Shown: positions 1 to 8,857, counted from the stretch's first letter. The stretch: 64,000 nucleotides of DNA from CAIUPE01 sp037131735 (GCA_037131735.1 JBAXQM010000002.1:1-64000); one strand, 5' to 3'. Notes: generated from the sequence alone by a model not told the origin. Translations and numbers: made by a program.

Positions 1-53
1 GCGCCGATGGTACTATGTCTCAAGACCTGGGAGAGTAGGTCGCTGCCAGGCCT
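1..53 (+). rRNA. rrf: 5S ribosomal RNA, 3' end only
   Basis: The first bases match the 3' part of an alphaproteobacterial 5S rRNA: a GGTACTATGTCTCAAGACC stretch, then GGGAGAGTAGGTCGCTGCCA and the closing CAGGCCT. The 5' part lies outside the window. The initiator tRNA 140 bases downstream fits the rrn layout 16S-Ile-Ala-23S-5S-fMet common in this class. The exact 3' end is estimated from the family pattern. Confidence 0.88.
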
Positions 54-102
54 GCCAAAGACAGGAATTCCCTCTTTCGATTTCAAACTGACCCGGATTT
101 GA

Positions 103-119
103 CGCGGGGTGGAGCAGCC
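103..119 (+). repeat. Truncated copy of the 5' end of the initiator tRNA
   Basis: These 17 bases (CGCGGGGTGGAGCAGCC) are identical to the first 17 bases of the intact tRNA-fMet at 194-210. The copy covers the acceptor 5' strand and part of the D arm and then stops matching. No anticodon, T arm or CCA follows, so it is not a functional tRNA. It is best read as a leftover of a duplication or a recombination between rrn copies. Confidence 0.7.
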
Positions 120-193
120 GAATGGCCGCGCTTCGCGAGGCCCGTCCGTTCAAACTAATGACCGGGCTGCCATTTCAGGTCTTCAGGTTTTAT

Positions 194-270
<77 letters not shown>

Positions 271-283
271 AATTCTACGCAAC

Positions 284-307
284 AAGCCCTCCTCTCGGAG
301 GGCTTTT
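284..307 (+). terminator. Rho-independent terminator of the rrn/tRNA-fMet transcript
   Basis: The arms AAGCCCTCC (284-292) and GGAGGGCTT (297-305) form a 9-bp stem with a 4-base loop, followed by a short T run. It begins 14 bases after the tRNA CCA end, the position expected for the end of the operon. Confidence 0.88.
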
Positions 308-881
308 GTGTTTCCTGGGTTCGTATTGTTTCTTGGACCTGCAGCCCGTTCGCGCCGCGAACGATTCACAAGATCGTCTGAATCGGGCGCTCTTCCCCTC
401 GGCGAAGCCTCGGAGTTTTCGCCTCTCAAAATGCTCCAGCGCATTGCAAAAACCCGAAGGCGGTAAGGGCCCTTCTAGCTGATATCTCACGTAATTGATC
501 AGCATAAGAGCGAGGAGTATGTGCGTCTCCGCAAAGCGCCCTCCGCGCGGAAGAAAGAATTAGTGTGATCCTAAAGCTCGCTACACTAACCGCTGAGGCG
601 CGCCTGCTTGAAAAGCGATAAATATAATTATCGAATAAAACACAGTCTGTTGCGCCAACGAATAAGTCTCATCACGTTATTTTTGTATGCGTATTCTAAG
701 TCATAGATTGAGAGTGCCTCAAAGTGTTTCAGCCAGATGGAATCCTTAGATGCCGATGCCTTTACTCCCCTTTCTAGGTGGTATGAAATTTAGCTGCCAT
801 TCATGATCAACTGAGATCGTGTTGACATCCCCAATCCTCTTCGATTCACTTAATTCTCTCATTTAAGTACGAGACGAGGCT
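308..881. other. Intergenic region without a recognisable gene
   Basis: This is about 570 bases between the rrn terminator and the first permease gene. From about 600 onward it becomes AT-rich. Short ORFs on the minus strand run through the terminator and tRNA and have no protein-like pattern. Apart from the possible promoter near 822 I see no repeat, RNA gene or attachment site. Confidence 0.6.
822..854 (+). promoter_or_regulatory. Possible sigma-70 type promoter for the orphan permeases
   Basis: A perfect TTGACA lies at 822-827. Weak -10 candidates are TTCACT at 845-850 (17-base spacing) and CTTAAT at 849-854 (21-base spacing). The coding start is at 882. The -35 box is convincing and the -10 is not. 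Confidence 0.3.
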
Positions 882-1775
882 GTGAAAAAATACGATAATA
901 GGGCGGCTGTGTTGATGATCCCATCGCTAGTCATTATGGGCGTGGTCGGGATTGTGCCCTTGCTTGCAGCGTTCAATTATTCATTCTTCGATCTTTTCAC
1001 AATCCGCGAAGCCTATTGGGTTGGCGATCAATGGTATCGCCAAATCATAACCTCAAGCCGATTTTATGAGAGCTTCGGACGAAGTGTACTCTTCTCAATT
1101 TTAGCATTGACCGTCCAAGTGTCTCTCGGCGTTGCCCTAGCACGCATGGTTGCGCGTATGGGACCTGCGCGCATTTTTGTTCTGATGTTGGTTGCTCTGC
1201 CTTTGGTCGTTCCGTGGAATATGATCGCGATGATGTGGCAGAGCCTAATCGAATCGAAATCCGGAATTCTTGGAAAATTATTTACATTTTCGGGAATGGC
1301 GATCGATTACAAATTTAATCCCATTCATACGTGGATTCTTCTCATCGTGATTGATACCTGGCACTGGCTTGGTCTCGTAACTATTCTTGCTTATGCAGGA
1401 TTTACAGGAATTCCTGAAGCCTATTATCGAGCGGCAGCGATTGATGGCGCTTCCGATTTTGCCGTGTTTCGCTACATTGAATTTCCAAAAATCATCAATG
1501 CGCTTTCAATCGCCATTCTTCTTCGTTTTGTTGATAGTTTTATGATCAATACCGAGGCTTTCGCAATTAATGCAGGTGGGCCTCAGAATGCGACAACATT
1601 TTTATCTCTTGATCTAAGTGAAGACATCAAGGGTTTCAACTACGGCCCTGCGGCGGCACGCTCAATGTTATCATTCTTGATTGTTATTACGGTTGCCTGG
1701 CTCTTTCGAATTTGGGTTGATCGCCGGTCCGATGGAGATGGCGATATATTTACGGGTACGGAGAAAACCAAATGA
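882..1775 (+). CDS. ABC transporter permease, GlpP-like paralogue (orphan)
   Basis: This is a 297-residue MalF-type inner-membrane permease with about six hydrophobic segments and an EAA loop near EAYYRAAAIDGASDFAVFRY, where it would contact an ATPase. It is a clear paralogue of GlpP at 8858, which has the same length. Shared stretches include DSFMI near residue 214, GGPQNATTF and the D-WHW motif. The GTG start follows a GACGAGG ribosome site. It overlaps the next permease by ATGA. No binding protein or ATPase lies beside it, and its codons are much more AT-rich than those of the real glpP. It may borrow GlpS/GlpT, serve another substrate, or be a decaying duplicate, although the frame is intact. 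Confidence 0.85.
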   Translation: MKKYDNRAAVLMIPSLVIMGVVGIVPLLAAFNYSFFDLFTIREAYWVGDQWYRQIITSSRFYESFGRSVLFSILALTVQVSLGVALARMVARMGPARIFVLMLVALPLVVPWNMIAMMWQSLIESKSGILGKLFTFSGMAIDYKFNPIHTWILLIVIDTWHWLGLVTILAYAGFTGIPEAYYRAAAIDGASDFAVFRYIEFPKIINALSIAILLRFVDSFMINTEAFAINAGGPQNATTFLSLDLSEDIKGFNYGPAAARSMLSFLIVITVAWLFRIWVDRRSDGDGDIFTGTEKTK

Positions 1776-2578
1776 CCCGTATTTCATTGTCAAAAATATT
1801 AATGAGGACCGGGCTTCTGTGTCTTCTGGCTGCTTTTATTCTTTTACCGCTTGTACAGACAATTTTCTTAAGTTTTATAGCAACAAAAGCGCATCCAGAG
1901 GCGACTGTTGGGTCGATTGGGTTGGTCAATTATCTAAACATATTTAAATCGCCCGTACTTGTTGCCTCTCTCTCTAATTCATTGACCTATGTTATATTAA
2001 ATGTTGTTCTGTGTTTACTTGCCGGCTTGCCAGCAGCTTACGCGTTTTCGCGATATCGCTTCATTGGTGATCGACATATTTTGTTATTGCTACTTACTTT
2101 TCGTGTAACCCCACCTGTTTCATTATCACTCCCTATTTTTCTTCTCTTTGCGGAATTTGATTTGGTCAATTCACCAATTGGCATTGGGCTTGTCCATTGC
2201 CTGTTCAATATCCCTATAGCCATTTGGATATTGGAAAGCTTCATTTCTGAAATTCCTCGTGAGTTTGATGAGACTGCCTTTATTGACGGTTATTCATTGC
2301 CCCGTTTCTTTCTTACTCTTCTTATCCCAGCGCTTGCACCAGGCATCGTCGTGGCGGCATTTTTTTGTTTTATTTTTTCTTGGGTAGAGGTTGTCTTTGC
2401 GCGTATCTTGACCGTGACAGCAGGTAAGCCGATTACGATGGCCATTAATGCTTTATTTTCGTTTCAAACCGATATTGGTCTTGTGATGGCCATGACGGTT
2501 TTTTCGCTCATTCCCGGAATAGCGATGATCTATTTCGTTCGTAACTATATTTCAAAAGGATTTGTTGTCCGTCTTTGA
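1772..2578 (+). CDS. ABC transporter permease, GlpQ-like paralogue (orphan)
   Basis: This 268-residue MalG-type permease pairs with the preceding gene through an ATGA overlap. It is a paralogue of GlpQ at 9748: both share LPAAYAFSRYRF, HCLFN-P-A-WILE, an EAA loop with ET-A-IDGYS-PRFF, and an end of the type VRNYI-KGF. The loop glycine needed for coupling to the ATPase is kept. Composition is AT-rich like its partner. No SBP or ATPase gene is in the unit, and the gene ends 57 bases before the convergent glpK stop. The permease identity is secure and the substrate is unknown, with glycerol or a related polyol the first guess. Confidence 0.85.
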   Translation: MTRISLSKILMRTGLLCLLAAFILLPLVQTIFLSFIATKAHPEATVGSIGLVNYLNIFKSPVLVASLSNSLTYVILNVVLCLLAGLPAAYAFSRYRFIGDRHILLLLLTFRVTPPVSLSLPIFLLFAEFDLVNSPIGIGLVHCLFNIPIAIWILESFISEIPREFDETAFIDGYSLPRFFLTLLIPALAPGIVVAAFFCFIFSWVEVVFARILTVTAGKPITMAINALFSFQTDIGLVMAMTVFSLIPGIAMIYFVRNYISKGFVVRL

Positions 2579-2634
2579 AACGGGGATAGCCATATTTTAA
2601 TAAGCGCTCTGAAGTGACTTTTGCTTTCAATAAA

Positions 2635-4131
2635 TCACTTGCGGTGCGACAGGGTACGACCAACAGCATCGCGCCAACCGGCAATCTTGATCGTGCGTTC
2701 AGCGGCTTGCATCTGCGGTGAAAAGCGTTTCTCAAGACGCCATGATTTCATGAAGTCTTTTGGTTGCGGATAAAGGCCAATGGCAAGGCCTGCGAGATAA
2801 GCAGCACCGACCGCAGTCGTTTCTGTAATCACAGGTCGATCAACATCAGCATCAATAAGATCAGCCAAACATTGCATGGTCCAATCGGACGCTGTCATAC
2901 CGCCATCAACGCGGAGGATAGTGCGCGATGGTGTGACCGAGGCCCAATCGGCACGCATAGCCTCCATGAGATCAAGCGTTTGATAGCAAACGGACTCAAG
3001 CGCGGCTTTCGCAAATTCGCGTGGCCCCGTATTGCGCGTGAGACCAAATAGAGCGCCGCGTGCCTCAGCATCCCAATGCGGTGCACCTAGGCCAACAAAA
3101 GCTGGAACAAGATAGACCGATTGCGCAGGGTCAGCTTCATTTGCCAAGGGGCCTGTGTCTGAAGCCTGCGTGATGATCTTCAATCCATCACGCAACCATT
3201 GCACGGCGGCGCCCGCAATAAAGATCGATCCTTCGAGTGCATAGGTTCTCTTGCCATCGAGCTGATAAGCGATGGTCGTCAAAAGGCGATTGGATGAGAT
3301 AATCGCTTTATCGCCTGTGTTGAGAAGCGCGAAGCAACCGGTGCCATAAGTTGATTTCATCATGCCCGGTTCAAAGCAGGCTTGCCCGATTGTGGCCGCC
3401 TGTTGATCGCCCGCAACGCCACGCAGTGGTATTGCCGCGCCAAAAATTTCAGGAAGCGTCGTTCCGAAATCAGCCGATGAATCACGAATATCCGGCATCA
3501 TGGATTTAGGGATATTGAATAATGCTAGAAGCTCATCATCCCATTGACCCGTATGAATGTTGCACAGCATCGTCCGCGATGCGTTTGTCGCGTCGGTCGC
3601 ATGCGTTGTTCCGCCCGTGAGTCGCCAGAGCAAAAAACTATCGATTGTACCGAAAGCCAATTCACCACGCTCCGCGCGCGCCCGTGCGCCCGGTACGGCA
3701 TCCAAAATGAACCCAATTTTTGTGGCAGAAAAATAGGGATCGAGCAGCAGGCCTGTACGTGCGGCAATCAGGGGTTCGTGGCCCGCGGCCTTTAGCGTTT
3801 GGCATGTCTCAGCCGTACGCCGATCCTGCCATACGATCGCTTTGTGAATCGCTTCACCGGTTGCGCGATCCCATACAACGGTTGTTTCGCGTTGATTGGT
3901 TATGCCAATGGCGGCGATATCCCGGGGTTGAAGATGGGCCTTCGCAATTGCTTGTTGTGAAACATCAAGAACACCCGCCCAAATCTCTTCAAGATCATGC
4001 TCAACCCAACCGGCAGCTGGATAATGTTGCGTGAATTCCTTCTGAGCGCTCGCCATGGGTTTGAGATCGGACGAGAATATAATCGCGCGCGATGATGTGG
4101 TGCCTTGGTCTATAGCGAGAATATGGCTCAT
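2635..4131 (-). CDS. glpK: Glycerol kinase
   Basis: This FGGY-family kinase of 498 residues phosphorylates glycerol to sn-glycerol-3-phosphate in the cytoplasm. The N-terminus shows the phosphate-binding DQGTTSSRAIIF motif, followed by GITNQRETTVVWD, and the C-terminal half carries LRVDGGMTASDW, all standard for GlpK. Length is close to the roughly 500 residues of the family. I chose the ATG at 4131 because a GGAGG lies 8-9 bases upstream; an in-frame ATG further out is less likely. It is transcribed away from the adjacent glpR and acts with the glp genes on the plus strand. Confidence 0.96.
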   Translation of the reverse strand: MSHILAIDQGTTSSRAIIFSSDLKPMASAQKEFTQHYPAAGWVEHDLEEIWAGVLDVSQQAIAKAHLQPRDIAAIGITNQRETTVVWDRATGEAIHKAIVWQDRRTAETCQTLKAAGHEPLIAARTGLLLDPYFSATKIGFILDAVPGARARAERGELAFGTIDSFLLWRLTGGTTHATDATNASRTMLCNIHTGQWDDELLALFNIPKSMMPDIRDSSADFGTTLPEIFGAAIPLRGVAGDQQAATIGQACFEPGMMKSTYGTGCFALLNTGDKAIISSNRLLTTIAYQLDGKRTYALEGSIFIAGAAVQWLRDGLKIITQASDTGPLANEADPAQSVYLVPAFVGLGAPHWDAEARGALFGLTRNTGPREFAKAALESVCYQTLDLMEAMRADWASVTPSRTILRVDGGMTASDWTMQCLADLIDADVDRPVITETTAVGAAYLAGLAIGLYPQPKDFMKSWRLEKRFSPQMQAAERTIKIAGWRDAVGRTLSHRK

Positions 4132-4227
4132 CTCGAGGTCCTCCGCAGGCGGTTTCGCCGCCATGTTCATTTTTTGTCTGTTCTAGGTTAAACAGGCAGA
4201 GATAAAGAATAAAGCAGGAACTTTGGG

Positions 4228-5013
4228 ATGGATGAGTCAACCGAACGACAGCGGGAAATCATCGAGATAGCACGCAAAAGCGGCCGCGTTCTGGTCGATG
4301 ATCTTGCGTCCCGGTTTGACGTTACCCCCCAGACTATCCGGCGGGATTTGAATGATCTTTGTGATCGGCGGCTTTTGTCACGGATACACGGTGGAGCCAT
4401 TATTGCGTCAGGTGTCATTAATGCATCATACGAGGCGCGCCGCTTCATCTCGCATAGTGAAAAGCAGATAATTGGAGCCGCCGCCGCAGCGCTGATCCCG
4501 AATGGGGCCTCGCTCTTTATAAATATTGGCACCACGACAGAAGAAGTCGCGCGCGCTTTGAGGGACCATAAGGATTTATTGATTATTACCAATAACTTAA
4601 ATGTAGCAATGATGACTTATTCTAACCCAAATATCGAAGTTATTATCGCTGGCGGACCAGTGCGACGGTCGGATGGTGCGATCATTGGCGAGGCGGCCGC
4701 TCAATTTATCTCACAGTTCAAGGTTGATTACGCGATTATCGGCGCTTCAGCATTGGATCAGGATGGGGCGTTGCTCGATTTCGACTATCGGGAAGTCAGC
4801 GTCGCTAAAACCATCATCGATAATGCGAGAACAGTTATTCTAGTCGCTGACCGCTTGAAGTTTGAACGAACGGCCCCCGTTCGAATCGCACATATTTCGG
4901 ACATCGATGTTTTTGTTACCGATCAGCTTCCGGGGGGCGAATTCAATTCGATTTGTCGTGAAAACGGGGTTAAAACGATTGAAACTCAAAATAATTCCGA
5001 TGAAACGGCTTAG
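4228..5013 (+). CDS. glpR: DeoR-family transcriptional repressor, probable GlpR
   Basis: This is a 261-residue DeoR-type regulator. The N-terminal winged helix contains VDDLASRFDVTPQTIRRDL (about residues 24-42), typical of the family, followed by a sugar-phosphate sensor domain with GTTTEEVARAL and ITNNLNVA. It lies between divergent glpK and downstream glpD, so its ligand is most likely glycerol-3-phosphate and its targets the glp promoters. Phased TTCG repeats just before glpD are a plausible operator. The family call is firm; the GlpR name rests on context. Confidence 0.9.
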   Translation: MDESTERQREIIEIARKSGRVLVDDLASRFDVTPQTIRRDLNDLCDRRLLSRIHGGAIIASGVINASYEARRFISHSEKQIIGAAAAALIPNGASLFINIGTTTEEVARALRDHKDLLIITNNLNVAMMTYSNPNIEVIIAGGPVRRSDGAIIGEAAAQFISQFKVDYAIIGASALDQDGALLDFDYREVSVAKTIIDNARTVILVADRLKFERTAPVRIAHISDIDVFVTDQLPGGEFNSICRENGVKTIETQNNSDETA

Positions 5014-5060
5014 AATTAAGTTATTTTCAAGAAAATTAACACTCTATTAGTAATTTAAAA

Positions 5061-5096
5061 TTTTCGATTGCATTTCGTTTTAATTCGAACGAACAT
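5061..5096 (+). promoter_or_regulatory. Candidate GlpR operator upstream of glpD
   Basis: Three TTCG-containing units (TTTTCGATT, ATTTCGTTT, AATTCGAAC) follow each other with their CG steps 10-11 bases apart, one helical turn. The last unit runs into AACGAACATA, which fits the AWCGAACATW half of the enterobacterial GlpR site. TTCGTT (5074-5079) and AACGAA (5088-5093) also form an inverted repeat. The site is 34-69 bases before the glpD start. Confidence 0.45.
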
Positions 5097-5129
5097 ATAA
5101 CGAAGATAAAAAGTGATCGGGAGGGTTCC

Positions 5130-6674
5130 ATGCAGGTGGACATCGCCATTATCGGCGGTGGTATTAATGGTTGCGGCATCGCGCGGGATGCCGCGGGCCG
5201 TGGCCTGTCCATCTATCTGTGCGAGCAAAATGATCTGGCTAGTGGTACCTCGAGTTGGTCAACAAAGCTCATCCACGGCGGATTACGCTATCTCGAACAC
5301 TATGAATTCAGACTTGTTCGAGAAGCGCTAATCGAGCGCGAACGTTTGTGGCGCTTGGCTCCGCATATTATTTGGCCACTGCGGTTTGTTTTGCCGGCTC
5401 ATCGAGGCCTCCGCCCGGCTTGGCTTTTGCGGCTTGGGCTTTTTCTTTATGACCATTTGGGCGGGCGGAAGTTATTGCCGGCGACAAGAACGCTTAATCT
5501 CTTGAGTGATGAAGCGGGTCAGCCTCTCAAGCCTGATGCCAATACCGGATTTGAATATTCGGATTGCTGGGTTGATGACGCGCGCCTTGTTGTATTGAAT
5601 GCGATGGATGCGCGCGCGCATGGTGCTGTAATCGAAACGCGTCAGAAATTGATTGCTGCTGAGCGCATCAATTCGCTCTGGCGTCTGACGATTGAAGATC
5701 AAAACACCAAGGTAACAAAATGTGTTGAGGCCCGAGCGCTTGTAAATGCGGCGGGCCCTTGGGTTGCTGACATACTAGAGCACAAAGTGCTCACGGATAT
5801 GGAAGCGCGCGTGCGTCTTGTTCAAGGGTCGCATATCGTTCTGCGTCGGCTCTATGATCATGATCGCGCCTATATTTTTCAGAATGCGGATGGCCGCATT
5901 ATCTTCGCGATCCCTTATCAAAAATATTTCACACTCATTGGAACCACTGATCGCGACTATAAGGGTGACCCCGCAGACGTCCGTGCTACTGAAGACGAGA
6001 TCGCTTATCTCATTGAGGCAGCGAGCGAGTATTTCAAAGCACCGCTCAAACGCGATGATGTCGTTTGGTCTTTTTCGGGCGTTCGCCCACTTTATGATGA
6101 TGGCGCCTCAAAAGCGCAAGAAGCGACACGTGACTATGTGTTGAAGCTTGATGCACCCGAAGGAAAGGCGCCGTTGCTCTCTGTGTTCGGCGGTAAGATC
6201 ACCACCTATCGCCGTCTCGCTGAGGCGGTCCTTGATCGCTTTAAGCCCTATTTTGCTGCGCTTTCTTCCCGTATAGGCTGGACGGCTGATGACGTTTTAC
6301 CGGGTGGAGATTTTCCGGAAACAGGCTTTGCCGCGCTTGTTGATGGTCTCTCTGCCGACTACCCGAATTTTGAATACAGCTATCTCGAGCGCCTTTGTCG
6401 TTTATATGGCACCTGCGCGCGCGACATTCTTGGATCGGCACAATCCATGTCTGATCTCGGCCAGCATTTCGGCGGCACATTGACGGAACGTGAAATAGAT
6501 TATCTGATCCGCGCCGAATGGGCGCAGACGGCCGAGGATATTCTCTGGCGCAGAACTAAATTGGGCCTTATCCTAACGGAAACCGAGCAAACGAGTGTAG
6601 CAACCGTAATGTTGAACAAAAGGCAGGTAATGGTCACGCATGGATCTTCTCCAGAAGGAGAACGAGCCGCATGA
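5130..6674 (+). CDS. glpD: Aerobic glycerol-3-phosphate dehydrogenase
   Basis: This 514-residue FAD enzyme of the membrane surface oxidises sn-glycerol-3-phosphate to dihydroxyacetone phosphate and passes electrons to quinone. The N-terminal dinucleotide-binding motif GGGINGCGIARDAAGRG is textbook GlpD, followed by SGTSSWSTKLIHGGLRYLE and, near residue 360, LSVFGGKITTYRRLAE. The start ATG has GGAGG about 7 bases upstream. It overlaps glpS by ATGA, so uptake and oxidation of glycerol are translationally coupled. Confidence 0.97.
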   Translation: MQVDIAIIGGGINGCGIARDAAGRGLSIYLCEQNDLASGTSSWSTKLIHGGLRYLEHYEFRLVREALIERERLWRLAPHIIWPLRFVLPAHRGLRPAWLLRLGLFLYDHLGGRKLLPATRTLNLLSDEAGQPLKPDANTGFEYSDCWVDDARLVVLNAMDARAHGAVIETRQKLIAAERINSLWRLTIEDQNTKVTKCVEARALVNAAGPWVADILEHKVLTDMEARVRLVQGSHIVLRRLYDHDRAYIFQNADGRIIFAIPYQKYFTLIGTTDRDYKGDPADVRATEDEIAYLIEAASEYFKAPLKRDDVVWSFSGVRPLYDDGASKAQEATRDYVLKLDAPEGKAPLLSVFGGKITTYRRLAEAVLDRFKPYFAALSSRIGWTADDVLPGGDFPETGFAALVDGLSADYPNFEYSYLERLCRLYGTCARDILGSAQSMSDLGQHFGGTLTEREIDYLIRAEWAQTAEDILWRRTKLGLILTETEQTSVATVMLNKRQVMVTHGSSPEGERAA

Positions 6675-7768
6675 CCTTGTCCCTTCATTCCGTTACCAGC
6701 CAGATTGGCAACGATCTGCATCTCAATAATGTGACGCTAACCTTAGAGCGCGGAACTTTGAATGTATTGTTGGGCCCAACTTTGTCCGGCAAGACAACAT
6801 TGATGCGCGTAATGGCAGGGCTTGATGCTCCGGATCACGGTCATATCACAGTTGATGGACGTAATGTGACAGGCACTTCGGTGGGCAAGCGTAATGTCGC
6901 GATGGTCTATCAGCAATTTATCAATTATCCAACTTTATCAGTTTACGAAAATATCGCATCGCCCTTGCGTGTTGCGGGTGTCGCGCGCGATGAAATTGAT
7001 CGGCGCGTGAATGATGCTGCTAAATTGTTGCGTCTGACGTCTATGCTTGATCGCACACCTTTACAATTGTCCGGCGGTCAACAGCAACGAACGGCAATAG
7101 CGCGGGCGCTGGTCAAGCGAGCCGACCTTGTTTTAATGGATGAGCCCCTCGCTAATCTGGATTACAAATTGCGCGAGGAATTGCGCGAGGAATTGCCTCG
7201 CATTTTTCAGTCATCTGGTGCGATTTTTGTCTACGCCACGACGGAACCGTCGGAAGCTCTTTTGCTGGGCGGCAATACGGCGTCGCTTTGGCAAGGCCGT
7301 GTCACGCAATTTGGTCCGACACCTGCGGTCTATCGTCAACCCAAGGATTTGATTACTGCGCAGGTTTTTTCCGATCCGCCGTTGAATCTTCTTGCGGGAC
7401 TAAAGCAAGGTAATCGCTTCACGCTGTCTCATGGAGCAGAACTTCCGCTCTATGATGATTTGGCGCGCCTTCCCGACGGACCTATGACGTTGGCTTTCCG
7501 TGCTCATCACATGTCATTGAAAGCCCCCGTTTCCACCTCAATGTCAATGCAGGTCGTTGTCGGAGGTTCTGAAATTTCGGGCTCAGAAAGTTTCGTGCAT
7601 GTCGCGCTGGGGTCAACGAAATTTGTTTTGCTAGAACAGGGCGTGCATCGCCTTGATGAAGGCACACAACTCGATGTTCATGTTGCGGCGGATTATCTCT
7701 TTGCCTTTGACTCTGCCGGGCATCTTCTAAGAGCGCCTGTTAATGCGGGTCAGGGAGGTGTGTTGTGA
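6671..7768 (+). CDS. glpS: Glycerol ABC transporter ATPase GlpS (H-loop histidine missing)
   Basis: This is a 365-residue MalK-type ATPase with a C-terminal regulatory (TOBE-like) region. Walker A GPTLSGKTT is at residues 35-43, the Q-loop is VYQQF, the signature LSGGQQQR is at 133-140, and Walker B LVLMDEP is near 153-159. Where a normal ATPase has Y-V-T-H-D-Q it has YATTEP, so the switch histidine is Thr191. With GlpT, which lost its signature, it should form a heterodimer with one competent ATP site. It overlaps glpD and glpT and belongs to the glpSTPQV glycerol importer described in Rhizobium. Confidence 0.93.
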   Translation: MTLSLHSVTSQIGNDLHLNNVTLTLERGTLNVLLGPTLSGKTTLMRVMAGLDAPDHGHITVDGRNVTGTSVGKRNVAMVYQQFINYPTLSVYENIASPLRVAGVARDEIDRRVNDAAKLLRLTSMLDRTPLQLSGGQQQRTAIARALVKRADLVLMDEPLANLDYKLREELREELPRIFQSSGAIFVYATTEPSEALLLGGNTASLWQGRVTQFGPTPAVYRQPKDLITAQVFSDPPLNLLAGLKQGNRFTLSHGAELPLYDDLARLPDGPMTLAFRAHHMSLKAPVSTSMSMQVVVGGSEISGSESFVHVALGSTKFVLLEQGVHRLDEGTQLDVHVAADYLFAFDSAGHLLRAPVNAGQGGVL

Positions 7769-8856
7769 CAACACTTCGACTTGAAAAGCTCGCGCATTCC
7801 TACAAGGCAAATCCTGCGGGACCGCAGGATTATGCACTGAAAGAAATTAATCAAATTTGGCAAACGGGCGGTGCTTATGCGCTTCTCGGCCCATCCGGAT
7901 GTGGCAAAACAACATTGCTCAACATTCTCTCTGGCCTTGTCACGCCTTCTCAGGGGCGCGTGTATTTTGATGATCGCGATGTCACGGAATTGCCGACCGA
8001 AAAGCGCAATATCGCGCAAGTGTTTCAGTTCCCTGTTATATATGACACGATGACGGTTCGTGAAAATCTTGCATTCCCGCTCAAAAATCGGGGCATGGAT
8101 GCAACCTTCATAAAGACACGCGTCGATGAGATTGCCTCTCTTCTCGATCTCACCCGTGATCTTGATCGCCGCGCCAAAGGGTTAACGGCTGATGCGAAGC
8201 AGAAAATTTCATTGGGCCGTGGCCTTGTACGCCCCGATGTAGCGGCGGTTTTGTTTGATGAACCGCTCACGGTTATTGATCCGCAATTGAAATGGGAACT
8301 GCGCTCCAAGCTTAAAGAGATTCATCGCAAGCTTGCCGTGACGATGATCTATGTCACGCATGATCAAACAGAAGCGCTCACTTTTGCCGATAAAGTCGTA
8401 GTTATGTCCGAGGGTGAGGTTGTTCAAATAGGCACGCCGGAAGAATTATTTGAAAAGCCGGCCCATCGCTTCGTAGGCCATTTCATCGGCTCGCCCGGAA
8501 TGAATTTCTTGCCCTGTGTGATTGAAGGGACCAAGGCGCAGATTGGACAATTCGCTGTTGAACTAAGTGCGGCCTACGCAACAACTGTGCAGGCGAATAT
8601 TGAATTGGGTATCCGTCCTGACTTCGTGACTCTGTCTGCGCCCGGTAAGGGATTTCCTATTCAGATTGATCGTATCGATGATTTGGGTCGCAATCGTATT
8701 GCTCATGTTCGACTCGCAGGTCATAAGCTAGCCGTTACGGTCCCACCCAGTCTTGATACCAGCCGCTCTGAAATGACGATCGCCTTTGAGTCATCGCGCA
8801 TTGGAATTTTCGCTGACGGCAAGCGTCTTGAGCCCCAATCCCGGGGAGGCGCTTAA
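7765..8856 (+). CDS. glpT: Glycerol ABC transporter ATPase GlpT (degenerate signature)
   Basis: This 363-residue MalK-type ATPase is distinct from GlpS and from the enterobacterial antiporter also called GlpT. Walker A GPSGCGKTT (about 42-50), Walker B VLFDEP (about 162-167) and the H-loop YVTHDQ with His199 are intact. The LSGGQ signature is replaced by LTADA at 140-144. The GTG start overlaps the glpS stop by GTGA and has GGGAGG 6 bases upstream. Partnering GlpS supplies the missing signature. The translational overlap suggests equimolar synthesis. Confidence 0.93.
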   Translation: MTTLRLEKLAHSYKANPAGPQDYALKEINQIWQTGGAYALLGPSGCGKTTLLNILSGLVTPSQGRVYFDDRDVTELPTEKRNIAQVFQFPVIYDTMTVRENLAFPLKNRGMDATFIKTRVDEIASLLDLTRDLDRRAKGLTADAKQKISLGRGLVRPDVAAVLFDEPLTVIDPQLKWELRSKLKEIHRKLAVTMIYVTHDQTEALTFADKVVVMSEGEVVQIGTPEELFEKPAHRFVGHFIGSPGMNFLPCVIEGTKAQIGQFAVELSAAYATTVQANIELGIRPDFVTLSAPGKGFPIQIDRIDDLGRNRIAHVRLAGHKLAVTVPPSLDTSRSEMTIAFESSRIGIFADGKRLEPQSRGGA

Positions 8857-8857
8857 C

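Noticed and set aside
275..505. 76-residue minus-strand frame downstream of tRNA-fMet
   Set aside because: It includes the terminator stem and has no protein-like pattern; such frames are common next to tRNA genes.
2612..2640. Bidirectional terminator between the orphan permeases and glpK
   Set aside because: AAGTGA/TCACTT is only a 6-bp stem with a 17-base loop and no T run, too weak to call.
7765..8856. GlpT glycerol-3-phosphate antiporter
   Set aside because: The sequence is an ABC ATPase. The symbol comes from the rhizobial glpSTPQV scheme, not from the enterobacterial MFS transporter.
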